From Dehalococcoidia bacterium (lineage in GTDB: Bacteria; Chloroflexota; Dehalococcoidia; Tepidiformales; Tepidiformaceae), in the NCBI GenBank assembly GCA_020850615.1, contig JADZEI010000032.1:62001-126000 (forward strand): 64,000 bases of DNA, given 5' to 3'. This document shows, in pieces, positions 16,780-24,699 of the stretch; within the stretch, counting starts at the first letter, position 1, and each line of letters begins with the position of its first letter. Position numbers and translations under genes: made by a program. The notes under the pieces were generated by a model, which was not told where the DNA came from, did not search any database, and worked only from the letters and a program-made list of their open reading frames with translations.

Positions 16780-17403
16780 ATGGGTGGCGTGATGCGGTTG
16801 CGAGGGGTGGTGCGGGCGCGGGTGGGTCGGCCGGCGATGGTCGCGATGGTGGCGGTCGCGGCGCTGGTGTTGGCGGGGTGCGAGAAGCCGGACGCGTCGC
16901 ACGTGACGTCGCCGTCGGCGCTGGCGCTCATCGGGACGACGGAGGGCGCGGTTTCGTACGCGCCGGAGGGGATGCCCTCGCCGCCGGTCGCGGCGCCGGA
17001 GGGCTGGGAGTTCGACCTGGGGAACGTACGGTTCGCGAAGCTGGAGAACGATGCGCCGGCGCTCCAGGTGGTAACACAGGTGAAGTCGCGGCCGGGCGCG
17101 GCGCTGGAGCTCTGGGTTGGCGGCACGGAGGGCGAGCTCCTGCGCTGGAGCGGCGGTTCGACGCGGGAGTACAACGGCGTGGTGTGCTTCATGCTGCGGC
17201 TCGAAGATGACGGGGAGGCGCTGCAACTGCACGGAGAGCCCTACTCGTTCACGATGACCTTCCGGGATGCGGCAACGGGCGCGGCGGTGGTTTCGGACAC
17301 GATCGAAATCGCGGGATTCGCACCGGGGCTCGATGACGCGGCGCCGGGCGAGGATTCAGGCGTCGCGCGGGACCTGCTGGGTTGCCCGCGGAGCGTGATC
17401 TAA
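16780..17403 (+). CDS. Putative lipoprotein of unknown function
   Basis: A 207-residue protein with a basic N-terminus, a hydrophobic stretch and a lipobox LVLAGC, so the mature protein should be lipid-anchored at its cysteine (near residue 33). The mature part is a single soluble domain with strand-like alternation (FDLGNVRFAKLE, LELWVGGTEGELLRW, PYSFTMTFRD), possibly a beta-sandwich. I do not recognise the family. ATG 16792 is an alternative start that keeps the signal. Confidence 0.6.
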   Translation: MGGVMRLRGVVRARVGRPAMVAMVAVAALVLAGCEKPDASHVTSPSALALIGTTEGAVSYAPEGMPSPPVAAPEGWEFDLGNVRFAKLENDAPALQVVTQVKSRPGAALELWVGGTEGELLRWSGGSTREYNGVVCFMLRLEDDGEALQLHGEPYSFTMTFRDAATGAAVVSDTIEIAGFAPGLDDAAPGEDSGVARDLLGCPRSVI

Positions 17404-17434
17404 ACGGCGGCGCGGCCTACGCTCGCTGCGAACC

Positions 17435-18214
17435 ATGACCGTACAGCAACAGCCCGCGCCGACCACCCAGATCCCGGCGGAGAGCCGCCGCCGCCAGAAG
17501 GAGGAACGCAAGTTCCTCGAGGGCCCGCAGGGCCGCGGGTTCGAGCTGCGGCACCTCTTCCGGGTGAGCTGGGAGTACGTGCGCGCGTTGCGGGCGCTGC
17601 ACTTCCTCGGCCCGGCGGTGACGGTGTTCGGTTCCGCGCGGCTGGTGGAGGGCCACCCGGCCTACGAGCAGGCGCGCAACATCGGGACGCTGCTGGCCGA
17701 GCACAGCTTCGCCGTGATGACGGGCGGCGGGCCGGGCCTGATGGAGGCGGCGAACCGGGGGGCGAAGGAGGCGGGCGGCCTTTCGGTGGGCTGCAACATC
17801 ATGCTCCCGATGGAGCAGGCGGCGAACCCGTACCTGGACCTGGTGGTGACGTTCCGGTACTTCTTCATCCGCAAGGTGATGCTGGTGAAGTACTCCTACG
17901 GGTTCATCGTGATGCCGGGCGGGTTCGGCACGCTGGACGAGGTGTTCGAAACGGCGACGCTGGTGCAGACGGGCAAGATCAAGCAGTTCCCAATCGTGCT
18001 GGTGGGGCGGGACTACTGGCAGCCGCTGATCGACTTCCTGCGGATCACGCTCATGCAGAGCGGGACGGTGGACGTGAAGGACCTGGACCTGCTGCACGTG
18101 ACAGATTCCGCGGAGGAAGCGGTGCAGGTGGTGCGAGAGGCGGCGATCGCGACGTTCGGGCTGAGCTACGTGGAGCGGCGGACACCGCGGCGGTGGTGGC
18201 TGGGGGAGCGGTAG
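17435..18214 (+). CDS. LOG-family (TIGR00730-type) Rossmann protein
   Basis: A 259-residue member of the LOG family, related to cytokinin riboside 5'-monophosphate phosphoribohydrolase. It has the nucleotide-binding region VTVFGSARL, VMTGGGPGLMEAANRGA (around residue 90) and the signature PGGFGTLDEVFE (about 160). Members release the base from nucleoside 5'-monophosphates. The N-terminal 40 residues are charged and extra compared with short LOG proteins, as in the longer bacterial subgroup. No partner gene is evident. Confidence 0.88.
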   Translation: MTVQQQPAPTTQIPAESRRRQKEERKFLEGPQGRGFELRHLFRVSWEYVRALRALHFLGPAVTVFGSARLVEGHPAYEQARNIGTLLAEHSFAVMTGGGPGLMEAANRGAKEAGGLSVGCNIMLPMEQAANPYLDLVVTFRYFFIRKVMLVKYSYGFIVMPGGFGTLDEVFETATLVQTGKIKQFPIVLVGRDYWQPLIDFLRITLMQSGTVDVKDLDLLHVTDSAEEAVQVVREAAIATFGLSYVERRTPRRWWLGER

Positions 18215-18229
18215 GCGCTCACCCCCGGA

Positions 18230-18540
18230 TTGGAGCGGCTCGCGGTCGAGAGTGTTCACGACAGGGGCATCCTGAGCATCGCGCGTGGGAACGTGGCGTC
18301 GATGGGAGTGCCGGACTCGTCGATCTGTTGGAGGACTCGCTCAAGCGCCCAAGGGGCCGGCGAGGGCCGTTATGGATCAAGCCCTACCGAGTCATGACGG
18401 CGCCTTCGGCGGCGCACCCTGGGCTGCAGCTCGCGGATTATGTGGCGTGGGCGAGCCACCGGCGCCGGTCACGCCACGAGGCCGAGTGGGATGCGCTCGC
18501 CGCCGAAGGCCGCACCTGCTCCGACCATCTCGCGTTCTGA
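18230..18540 (+). pseudogene. Relic of a DUF3800-like gene
   Basis: The frame ending at 18540 contains HPGLQLADYVAWASHRR, which matches the conserved C-terminal end of DUF3800 proteins (GLQLADxVA), preceded by a basic stretch LEDSLKRPRGRRGPLW. Upstream bases continue with plausible protein-like sequence only in another frame, and there is no DUF3800 N-terminal acidic motif, start or ribosome-binding site. I read it as a truncated, probably frameshifted remnant. DUF3800 genes are often carried by mobile or defence islands. Confidence 0.45.
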
Positions 18541-18669
18541 GAGGCACAGAAATGCCCCGCGGAGCCGGGTGGTTACGGCAGGGCTGTGACGCCCTTTAGC
18601 TTCGCGGGGCTAACCGCGTTCCACGTTGCCCTGAATATGGCGAGTTGTCAACGGTCGGGCCGTCAACGG

Positions 18670-18699
18670 AAAACGGGAGGAGCTGTTGGGCTCCTCCCG
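18670..18699 (-). terminator. Intrinsic terminator of the panD-panB operon
   Basis: On the minus strand, a perfect 10-bp stem CGGGAGGAGC/GCTCCTCCCG (18690-18699 with 18674-18683) with a 6-base loop is followed by TTTT. It lies 28 bases after the panB stop. Confidence 0.85.
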
Positions 18700-18727
18700 C
18701 GATGTGGGTGCGTTGGCCGGCCGGGGG

Positions 18728-19570
18728 TTAGCCGGCGTGGGTAAGCTCGCCCATGGTCGATTCGTCCATCTCGAAGCTGTGGGCGGGGGTGGGGAAGGCG
18801 CCGCCTTCGACTTCGCCGATGTAGCTGCGGACGGCGTCGCGGATGGTGGCGCCGAGGTTGGCGTAGGCCTTCGCGTGCTTCATCGGGCGGCAGTCGTCGT
18901 AGATGCCGAGGAGGTCGTGGAAGACCTGGACCTGGCCGTCGCAGTCGACGCCGGCGCCGATGCCGATGGTGGGGATGGAGATGCGCTCGGTGACCATGTT
19001 CGCGAGGGGGGCGGGGATGGTCTCGAGGACGACGGCGAAGGCGCCGGCCTCTTCAAGGGCGCGGGCGTCGTTGATGAGCTTGGCGGCAGCTGCGGGCGTC
19101 TTGCCCTGGACCTTGTGGCCGCCGAACTGGTTCACGGACTGGGGCGTGAGCCCGAGGTGGCCCATCACGGGGATGCCGGAATCGACCATCCGCCGGACGA
19201 GGGGGGCGACGTGGCTGCCGCCTTCGAGCTTGACCGCGGTGGCGCCGGCTTCCTGGAGGAGCCGCCCGGCGTTGCGGACGGCCTCGTCCGCGTTCGCCTG
19301 GTAACTCATGAACGGCATGTCGGCGACGATGATCGCCTTCTGGGTACCGCGGACGACGGCCCGGGTGTGGTAGACGATGTCGTCCATGGTGACCGGGACG
19401 GTGGTTTCGTAGCCGAGGATGACGCTGCCGAGGGAATCGCCGACGAGGATGATCGGGATGCCGGCCTGTTCAACGAGGCGTGCGGAAGGGTAGTCGTACG
19501 CCGTGATCATGGCGAAGCGCTGCCCCTTCGCCTTCCATTCACGAAGCTTGTGGACCGAAAGCCTGGCCAT
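18728..19570 (-). CDS. panB: 3-methyl-2-oxobutanoate hydroxymethyltransferase
   Basis: Adds a one-carbon unit from methylene-tetrahydrofolate to alpha-ketoisovalerate, giving ketopantoate, the first committed step of pantothenate synthesis. 280 residues, normal length. Typical motifs: MITAYDYPSARLVEQAG, VGDSLG (metal site), YHTRAVVRG, KLEGG, MGHLGLTPQSV, and the catalytic glutamate in VVLETIPAPL, then IGIGAG. It follows panD by 11 bases on the same strand, with ketopantoate reductase (panE) not in view. The pair is driven from the promoter near 20180. Confidence 0.96.
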   Translation of the reverse strand: MARLSVHKLREWKAKGQRFAMITAYDYPSARLVEQAGIPIILVGDSLGSVILGYETTVPVTMDDIVYHTRAVVRGTQKAIIVADMPFMSYQANADEAVRNAGRLLQEAGATAVKLEGGSHVAPLVRRMVDSGIPVMGHLGLTPQSVNQFGGHKVQGKTPAAAAKLINDARALEEAGAFAVVLETIPAPLANMVTERISIPTIGIGAGVDCDGQVQVFHDLLGIYDDCRPMKHAKAYANLGATIRDAVRSYIGEVEGGAFPTPAHSFEMDESTMGELTHAG

Positions 19571-19581
19571 TGCCCGTCCCC

Positions 19582-19980
19582 TTAGCTGGCGCCGACGGCT
19601 TCGCGCGCGAAGTGCGAGAGCCCGTCGCCGAACGACGTGCGGATGATGTTGTTGTGGGCGTCGACGTGGACTTCGCGCGGGGCGACGGCCCGCGCCTCGG
19701 CTTCGTTGAGCTGCTGGTAGGCGACGATGATGACGATGTCGCCTTCGTGCACGAGGTGGGCGGCGGCGCCGTTGATGCAGACTTCGCGCGAGCCGCGGCG
19801 GCCGATGATGGTGTAGGTCTCGAGGCGGGCGCCGTTGGTGACGTCGAGGACGTGCACCTGTTCATAGGGGAGGATCCCGGCCGCTTCCATGAGGTCCGGG
19901 TCCAGGGTGATGGAGCCGACGTAGTTGAGGTTGGCTTCCGTAACGGTCGCGCGGTGGATCTTGCCGGTCATCATGGTGCG
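19582..19980 (-). CDS. panD: Aspartate 1-decarboxylase proenzyme
   Basis: Makes beta-alanine from aspartate for PanC. The proenzyme cleaves itself at Gly23-Ser24 ([11 protein letters not shown]) to create the pyruvoyl group; [11 protein letters not shown], the catalytic tyrosine region, NGAAAHL and GDIVIIVAY are all conserved. Using the GTG at 19980 gives 132 residues, close to the usual 126; GGAGGGG lies 8 bases upstream. The ATG further upstream at 20022 would add residues no family member has. It is the first gene of panD-panB, behind a long leader with an internal terminator. Confidence 0.95.
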   Translation of the reverse strand, partial: RTMMTGKIHRATVTEANLNYVGSITLDPDLMEAAGILPYEQVHVLDVTNGARLETYTIIGRRGSREVCINGAAAHLVHEGDIVIIVAYQQLNEAEARAVAPREVHVDAHNNIIRTSFGDGLSHFAREAVGAS

Positions 19981-20011
19981 CACGGCGGGTTCCCCTCCAC
20001 CCCTGGCAACG

Positions 20012-20035
20012 AAAAACCCCACTCAGGGAGCGGGG
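20012..20035 (-). terminator. Intrinsic terminator inside the panD leader (candidate attenuator)
   Basis: On the minus strand CCCCGCTC (20028-20035) pairs with GAGTGGGG (20017-20024), eight pairs including one G-T wobble, and TTTTT follows (20012-20016). It stands between the TTGACA promoter and the panD start, so transcripts must read through it to express panD-panB. Confidence 0.75.
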
Positions 20036-20172
20036 CTCGGTCCGGTTCGCGGAGGGGCTGGAGCCCAGTAGCTCCGTCCCGTGCTATCCGTACCGGCCAC
20101 GCGGGTCCAGGCGGATTTCGTGCTGTCCTGGGTGCCTGTTCAAGCTCGCCGTCCCTTGCGGGATCGACGGCA
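20012..20172 (-). ncRNA. Leader RNA of panD-panB, possible pan-motif/attenuated leader
   Basis: About 160 bases lie between the predicted transcription start near 20172 and the terminator at 20012, with no gene. Local stems can be drawn: CCGT/ACGG around a CCC-GCAA-GGG hairpin near the 5' end, CCAGG/CCTGG further on, and GGAGC/GCTCC before the terminator. A family of small structured RNAs (the pan motif) is known upstream of panB/panC/panD genes in several phyla including Chloroflexota; I cannot confirm that its bulged-adenosine stem is present here. A stand-alone small RNA ending at this terminator is the alternative. Confidence 0.5.
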
Positions 20173-20177
20173 TCTAG

Positions 20178-20205
20178 ATCGTAGAGATCCCATCGGGCGT
20201 GTCAA
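20178..20205 (-). promoter_or_regulatory. Sigma70-type promoter for the panD leader
   Basis: On the minus strand TTGACA (20200-20205) and TACGAT (20178-20183) are separated by 16 bases. This is the best -35/-10 pair I noticed in the window; most other genes show only a -10 box. Predicted start of transcription is about 20171-20172. Confidence 0.75.
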
Positions 20206-20244
20206 TAGGTTGGGGCGGGAAGATGCGAAAATGTGGAGCGCTGG

Positions 20245-20335
20245 CACGGGGCACGGGGCACGGGGCACGGGGCACGGGGCACGGGGCACGGGGCACGGGG
20301 CACGGGGCACGGGGCACGGGGCACGGGGCACGGGG
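20245..20335. repeat. Perfect heptanucleotide array (CACGGGG)13
   Basis: Thirteen identical, uninterrupted copies of CACGGGG from 20245 to 20335. A perfect array of this kind is expected to change copy number by slippage. It lies between the panD promoter (minus strand) and a small membrane-protein gene starting at 20363, whose -10 box begins 16 bases after the array. Confidence 0.95.
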
Positions 20336-20362
20336 GGCTTCGCACGCTGCTATACTCCCCGC

Positions 20363-20566
20363 ATGTGGAGCTTTTTCCGGCGCCAGCTCAACTACTTCCT
20401 CATCGGGTTCGTCGTCGCCTTCGTGATCTACCTGTTCATCCGCTACAGCGCCGATGGGGTGCTGCTGGGCGTGGTGATCGGGGCGGTCAGCGGGTTGGCG
20501 CTCTCGACGGGCATCTTCATGCTCGAACGCCGGTTCCCGGATAAGACGGTCGAACCGGAGCGCTGA
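20363..20566 (+). CDS. Small membrane protein
   Basis: A 67-residue protein with an aromatic/basic N-terminus (MWSFFRRQLNYF) and two membrane helices (about residues 10-28 and 32-54), ending in a charged tail. Family unknown. TATACT at 20351-20356 ends 6 bases before the ATG, so it is very likely leaderless. The (CACGGGG)13 array fills the position where a -35 or activator site would be, so copy number could alter expression. Confidence 0.65.
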   Translation: MWSFFRRQLNYFLIGFVVAFVIYLFIRYSADGVLLGVVIGAVSGLALSTGIFMLERRFPDKTVEPER

Positions 20567-20615
20567 GCCGGCCCTTGTCCGTCGCCGCGCGCCCTGGGAG
20601 CTGCGGGGCGTGGCG

Positions 20616-20691
20616 TGGTGGGCGATGAGGGATTCGAACCCCCGACTCCCTCGGTGTAAACGAGGTACTCTAGCCGCTGAGTTAATCGCCC
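20616..20691 (-). tRNA. tRNA-Val (anticodon TAC)
   Basis: On the minus strand the acceptor stem GGGCGAT (20685-20691) pairs with ATCGCCC (20620-20626). The anticodon arm is CCTCG-TTTACAC-CGAGG, giving anticodon TAC for valine. The T arm carries GGTTCGAATCC. The discriminator A is followed by an encoded CCA (20616-20618). Confidence 0.97.
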
Positions 20692-20710
20692 GCGCCCCCA
20701 GTGTAGTCGA

Positions 20711-20738
20711 GGCGAAGGGCCAAAGGCGAAGGGCGAAC
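20711..20738. repeat. Heptanucleotide tandem array (GGCGAAG)4
   Basis: Four units in exact 7-base phase: GGCGAAG, GGCCAAA, GGCGAAG, GGCGAAC. It lies between tRNA-Val and the 3' end of the exonuclease gene. Confidence 0.65.
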
Positions 20739-20742
20739 GTGC

Positions 20743-21777
20743 CTATGCCAGCGGGAGCTGGCCGTGGGGTTGGGGCGGTGAGCCGGTGGCGATGCCTTCG
20801 AGTGCGCGGACGGCGGCTTCGATGTCGAGCGCGGCGATTCGCTGATCGGCGACCCAGGCGCGGAACGTGACCTCGTCCCAGGTGCCGGTGCGCAGGTATG
20901 GCGCGAGCGTGTCGTAGCGCTTGGCGGCGCGGCGAAGGTCCATGAGCTCGCGGTTGCGTTCGACGACCTCGCGGGTAGCGGGGTCGCGGAGGGCGCCTTC
21001 GAGCTTCACGTTACGGCGGCCGAGCGCCTTCGAGACCATCATCGGCGCGTCGAAGTAGGCATCGAGCGGGGCGAAGGCGAGGAGCTGCGCGGCGGTCAGC
21101 GTGCCGACGGCCGGGATGCCGGGCAGGTCGTCGCTGGCGTCGCCGCTGGCCACGCGATAGTCGAGGTAGCGCTCGCGGGGGAACTGGACGGTCGAGCCAT
21201 CGGCGCGCTTCGGGGCGACGTGCTCTTCGAACCCGGCGGCATCGATTACCACGCGCTTCACGGGTGAATAGATGGTGACGCGGTCGTCGACGAGCTGGAG
21301 GAAATCGCGGTCGGTGGAGGCGATGCGCACGGGGTCTTCGGATTCGAGGACCAGGCAGGCGATGAGGTCGTCGGCCTCGGTGTTGGTGCCGCGGGCGATT
21401 TCGAGTGGCAGCGAGCGGGCCATCTCGATGAACTGATCGATGGCGGCAAGGACGAACGGCTCGTTCTCGATGAAGGCGGGCTGGGCTTCGCGGCCCATCT
21501 GGTAGTTGGGGTAGATCGAGCGGCGGCGGAGCGGGCGGCCCTCGTCGAATGCCACGGCGAGGCGGGAGACGAAGGCGCCGGGCTTCGCGGCGGAGCTGCC
21601 TTCGGCGCGGCCGGGGAGCGGCGGTTCGCCGGCGCGGGCGGCGAGCCCGAGGACGCTCTGGGTGAGCCCGAGCAGGGCTGCGCGGGTGAGGTCCTCGGGC
21701 GTCTCGCTGCCCATGGCCTTGCGCAGCGCGTGGAACCCGGCCCACGCCATGTTGTTGCCGTCGGCGATGAGGAACAT
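20743..21777 (-). CDS. Stand-alone 5'-3' exonuclease (Pol I N-terminal / FEN-like)
   Basis: A 344-residue member of the structure-specific 5' nuclease family, like the N-terminal domain of DNA polymerase I but without a polymerase. Conserved metal-binding acids appear in LIADGNNMAWAGFHA, VAFDEG, NTEADDLIACL, ASTDRDFLQLVDD, and the helix-hairpin-helix region ASGDASDDLPGIPAVG. It could remove RNA primers or flaps. It departs from the norm in an acidic/Gly linker in the first third. The ATG at 21777 has CATACT 6 bases upstream, so the 35 in-frame residues upstream are not likely to be translated. Confidence 0.88.
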   Translation of the reverse strand: MFLIADGNNMAWAGFHALRKAMGSETPEDLTRAALLGLTQSVLGLAARAGEPPLPGRAEGSSAAKPGAFVSRLAVAFDEGRPLRRRSIYPNYQMGREAQPAFIENEPFVLAAIDQFIEMARSLPLEIARGTNTEADDLIACLVLESEDPVRIASTDRDFLQLVDDRVTIYSPVKRVVIDAAGFEEHVAPKRADGSTVQFPRERYLDYRVASGDASDDLPGIPAVGTLTAAQLLAFAPLDAYFDAPMMVSKALGRRNVKLEGALRDPATREVVERNRELMDLRRAAKRYDTLAPYLRTGTWDEVTFRAWVADQRIAALDIEAAVRALEGIATGSPPQPHGQLPLA

Positions 21778-22023
21778 GGCACCAGTATGCCGCGCCGGGC
21801 GGGAACGCGTGCGGGGATCGCGCCCGGGTGAACGGCGGTGGCTGGACAAGCTTCGCACGCCACAAACTCGAATGCTATTCACCTGTATAGAGATGATTCA
21901 CGACACGTGAGTCATCGGGACATTTCCCGTTTGGTTTACGGCGATTCCACGTATGGATTCGAGTCAACGCTCGGGCGATACCAGCAATAGAAGCGCGCAT
22001 AAGACGCGGAATGCGAGGTTGGC

Positions 22024-23673
22024 ATGTACGAATTGTCCGAACGGCTCCTGGTGACGGGCCCCGAACAGCAGCTCCGGCTGCGCTGGATGAACTTCAGTGA
22101 CGAGGACGCGCGGCGGATCCGCGCTGCTGCGGTCTACCTCCGGCCGATGGCCGATGACATCGTCCGAACGTTCTACGACCACACCTTTGCCTTCCCGGAG
22201 ATGCGGGAAAAGGTCGCATCGGCGGGGTCGACGCGGGAGCGGATGGAAAAGTCGCAGAAGCGGTACTTCCTGGAGGTGCTGGAAGCGAAGTTCGACGCGG
22301 CGTATTTCGAATCGCGGCTGCGGGTGGGCGCGCGCCACGCGGTGCTCAACATCGAGCCGCGCTGGAACGTGGGGAACTACTCCACCTACGCCGACATCGT
22401 CTACCCGGTCCTCGCGAAGAAGCTGAAGGGCGAGGAGCTGGTGAAGACGATCCTGGCGTTCAACCGCGCGTTCACGCTGGACATGACCCTGGCGGTGGAG
22501 ACGTACATCAGCGAGGGCATGCTCCAGAACCTGGTGGACGTGAGCGAGCTGGTGCTCGGCGCATCGGGCCACCTCGATACCGGCTGCGGGCACGTCAGCG
22601 CGGCCTCGGGCGAGATCGCCCGCGCGATTGGCGATGTCGCAGCCGGGGCGACGGACCAGACGGTGGCGCTGACGGCGCTTTCGTCGGAAATGGCAGCGCT
22701 GAACGACGCGATCGAGCTGGTCACCGCCCGGGCGGGGGATCAGCACCAAGCCCTGACGGCGGCGACCGATACGGCACGGCGCGTGCAGGAGGCGCTCGGC
22801 GATGTCTCGGCCTCGGCGGCCGGCGCCGGCGACAAGGGCGCATCGTCGCTGGAGGCGGCACGCGAGGGCATGAACAGCGTCCAGCTCACCGTCGACGCGA
22901 TGCGCGACATCCGCCAGGCGGTGCAGTCGACGGCGGAGCGGATCGGCGACCTCGGCGAACGCGGGTCGGAGATCGGCGCCATCATCCAGGTGATCGACGA
23001 CATCGCTTCGCAGACGAACCTGCTGGCGCTGAACGCGGCGATCGAAGCGGCGCGCGCCGGGGAGCAGGGCCGCGGCTTCGCGGTCGTCGCCGAGAACGTG
23101 CGCGCGCTCGCAGAGCGCACGGGCGTGGCAACGAAGGAGATTGGGCAGCTCATTTCGGCCGTGCAGAACGGGACGGCGCTCGCGGTGCGGGCGATGGAGG
23201 GCGCCGTCGGCGATGTCGAGACCGGCGCGGCCCGCGTGGAGGACGCCGGTGCGGCACTGCGCCGGATCGTCGCGACGGCGGACGAGGTGAACACCGAGAT
23301 CGGCGCAATAACGGCGGCTTCCGGGCGCATGGACGGGCATGTCCGGTCGCTGGTCGAGACGATCGGCGCGGTTGGCGAGCTAGCGGGAGAACTGAGCGAG
23401 CTCGCCTCGGGGATGCGCAGCAATTCCGGGCGCGCGGCCGATTCGATCGGGAGCGTGACCGCGGTGGCCGAGGAATCGGCGGCGGCGACGCAGGAGGTCT
23501 CGGCCGGCACACAGCAGGTGCACGCCCAGGCGGAGGAGACGCTCGCCCTGGCGGCGCGGCTGCGGGAGGTCTCGGACGACCTGGCGACGTTCCTCGAGAA
23601 GTTCGGTCCGCTCGCGCACAACTCGAAGGGCGAGACGTTCCACCGGCCGGGCGCGGTACAGCGCGCCGCCTGA
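22024..23673 (+). CDS. Globin-coupled chemoreceptor (HemAT-like)
   Basis: A 549-residue soluble methyl-accepting protein. Residues about 1-175 are a sensor globin, with the proximal heme histidine at His105 in [14 protein letters not shown] and the aromatic stretch [16 protein letters not shown] earlier. From about 190 on it is a coiled-coil signalling domain with the highly conserved tip [19 protein letters not shown] (residues about 330-350). There is no membrane segment, so it probably senses O2 or another gas in the cytoplasm and signals to CheA through CheW. No che genes are present in the window. A GAGG five bases before the ATG is the likely ribosome-binding site; the AT-richer 246-base upstream region (21778-22023) is presumably its promoter. 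Confidence 0.93.
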   Translation: MYELSERLLVTGPEQQLRLRWMNFSDEDARRIRAAAVYLRPMADDIVRTFYDHTFAFPEMREKVASAGSTRERMEKSQKRYFLEVLEAKFDAAYFESRLRVGARHAVLNIEPRWNVGNYSTYADIVYPVLAKKLKGEELVKTILAFNRAFTLDMTLAVETYISEGMLQNLVDVSELVLGASGHLDTGCGHVSAASGEIARAIGDVAAGATDQTVALTALSSEMAALNDAIELVTARAGDQHQALTAATDTARRVQEALGDVSASAAGAGDKGASSLEAAREGMNSVQLTVDAMRDIRQAVQSTAERIGDLGERGSEIGAIIQVIDDIASQTNLLALNAAIEAARAGEQGRGFAVVAENVRALAERTGVATKEIGQLISAVQNGTALAVRAMEGAVGDVETGAARVEDAGAALRRIVATADEVNTEIGAITAASGRMDGHVRSLVETIGAVGELAGELSELASGMRSNSGRAADSIGSVTAVAEESAAATQEVSAGTQQVHAQAEETLALAARLREVSDDLATFLEKFGPLAHNSKGETFHRPGAVQRAA

Positions 23674-23702
23674 CCACCGACCCGGGACGACAGGGAGGAA
23701 GC

Positions 23703-23734
23703 AGCGAGCCGGGAGGGTGACCTCCCGGCTCGCT
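23703..23734 (+). terminator. Strong hairpin after the chemoreceptor gene
   Basis: A perfect 14-bp stem, 23703-23716 with 23721-23734, closed by a GTGA tetraloop. No T-run follows on either strand. It separates the chemoreceptor gene from the putA relic. Confidence 0.6.
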
Positions 23735-23747
23735 CGCGTGTCCGGCG

Positions 23748-23837
23748 CTATGCCCCGCGCCCGAGGGCGAAGCCGCGGCGGACGAGCTTCTCGGTGACCA
23801 CGCGGGGCGTGACGAACTGGAGGAGGTACGCCGGACC
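23748..23837 (-). pseudogene. Relic of a second putA gene (last 29 codons only)
   Basis: The minus strand encodes GPAYLLQFVTPRVVTEKLVR and on to a TAG at 23748-23750. Aligned by eye with the end of PutA at 2552-2641, 24 of 29 residues and about 80 of 90 bases match. Upstream of 23837 similarity stops at once. It is the 3' tail of a lost paralogue, fused at 23838-23840 to the tail of another gene on the opposite strand. Confidence 0.8.
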
Positions 23838-23840
23838 GCT

Positions 23841-23927
23841 GAATATGGCAACTTCTGGTTCTACGAGGTCACCCGGGAATCGGTCGCGGCCGACGGCCTG
23901 GTGTCTCTGTACTTCTTGAAGAAGTGA
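23841..23927 (+). pseudogene. C-terminal fragment of an unidentified gene
   Basis: Twenty-eight codons read EYGNFWFYEVTRESV and on to LYFLKK and a TGA (23925-23927), with strong protein-like composition and no start codon or ribosome-binding site. It begins exactly where the putA relic ends. I cannot name the family. Read as a truncated C-terminus left by the same rearrangement. Confidence 0.4.
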
Positions 23928-24066
23928 CGTCGCGGGTGGCTCGGTAGCGCACGGGCCGAGTTCCCAGAGGCTCTCCGGGCGCCTGTGTGAGTATCACGGC
24001 GGGAATTGGGCCACGCCCCGGGACGGTGGCAGGAACGAAGAGCAACGATGCGAGACAGGTTCGCAA

Positions 24067-24156
24067 TGGCGGAGAGGGTGGGATTCGAACCCACGAGGGA
24101 CTTGCGCCCCTACACGCTTTCCAGGCGTGCCTGATCGGCCACTCCAGCACCTCTCC
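24067..24156 (-). tRNA. tRNA-Ser (anticodon GGA)
   Basis: On the minus strand acceptor GGAGAGG (24150-24156) pairs with CCTCTCC (24071-24077). The anticodon arm shows CGCCTGGAAAGCG, anticodon GGA, and a long variable arm typical of class II serine tRNAs. Discriminator G and an encoded CCA (24067-24069) follow. Confidence 0.97.
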
Positions 24157-24282
24157 GCAAGCCGTGGGCCGGGCCGTCCCTCGATCCTACCAACATCCGC
24201 GCATGCGGTCGCGCCGCTTCCCCGCCCGCCCGTGACTCGCGGCGGACTTCACCGCGCGCCAGCGATCGCGCAGACTCTCGCC

Positions 24283-24681
24283 ATGCCCGGCAGCCCCCGC
24301 GACACCTACCTCGAGGGCGTGGACCCCGCCTTCGTCCCGCTCGTGACCACCCTCGACGAGCTCGTCCGCGCGGCCGCCCCCGAGCTGCAGCCCCGCATCT
24401 CCTACAAGATGCTCATGTACGTGTTCGGCAAGGACCTGCGGAACTTCGTCGTCGCCATCGACGCCCGGCCGAAGTGCGTGTACCTCCGCTTCCTCCACGG
24501 CGCCGAGCTAACCGACCCCGGCGGCGTGCTCCGCGCCGGGACCAGCTCGCTTTCGACCATCGATTGCACCGCGCTCGAACAGGTCGATCCGGCCGCGGTG
24601 ACGCGGCTGGTGCAAGAGGCCGCCGCCGGGCACGAGCAGTTCAAGGCGAAGTGGGCCGCAATCCGCGCCGCGAAGGAGTAG
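24283..24681 (+). CDS. DUF1801-family protein
   Basis: A 132-residue protein of the DUF1801 (YdhG-like) family: TYLEGVDPAFVPLVTTLDEL, then APELQPRISYKMLMY, the family's usual PxxxxxIxYxxPxF-like position, and ARPKCVYLRFLHGA. Family members are small single-domain proteins of unknown function, often near stress genes. CAGACT six bases before the ATG is a weak -10 candidate. Confidence 0.75.
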   Translation: MPGSPRDTYLEGVDPAFVPLVTTLDELVRAAAPELQPRISYKMLMYVFGKDLRNFVVAIDARPKCVYLRFLHGAELTDPGGVLRAGTSSLSTIDCTALEQVDPAAVTRLVQEAAAGHEQFKAKWAAIRAAKE

Positions 24682-24699
24682 CGCGCCGCGCAGTTGCGC

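Noticed and set aside
20012-20172. 6S RNA or SRP RNA in the panD leader
   Set aside because: The SRP core (GGAAGGAAGCAGCC-like) is absent and no long closing stem with a central bubble could be drawn by eye.
20245-20335. Possible CRISPR-like repeat array
   Set aside because: The 7-base units are contiguous with no spacers and no cas genes are near. It is a simple tandem repeat.
23703-23734. Second intrinsic terminator with U-tract
   Set aside because: The hairpin is strong but neither side has a T-run, so I report it only as terminator-like.
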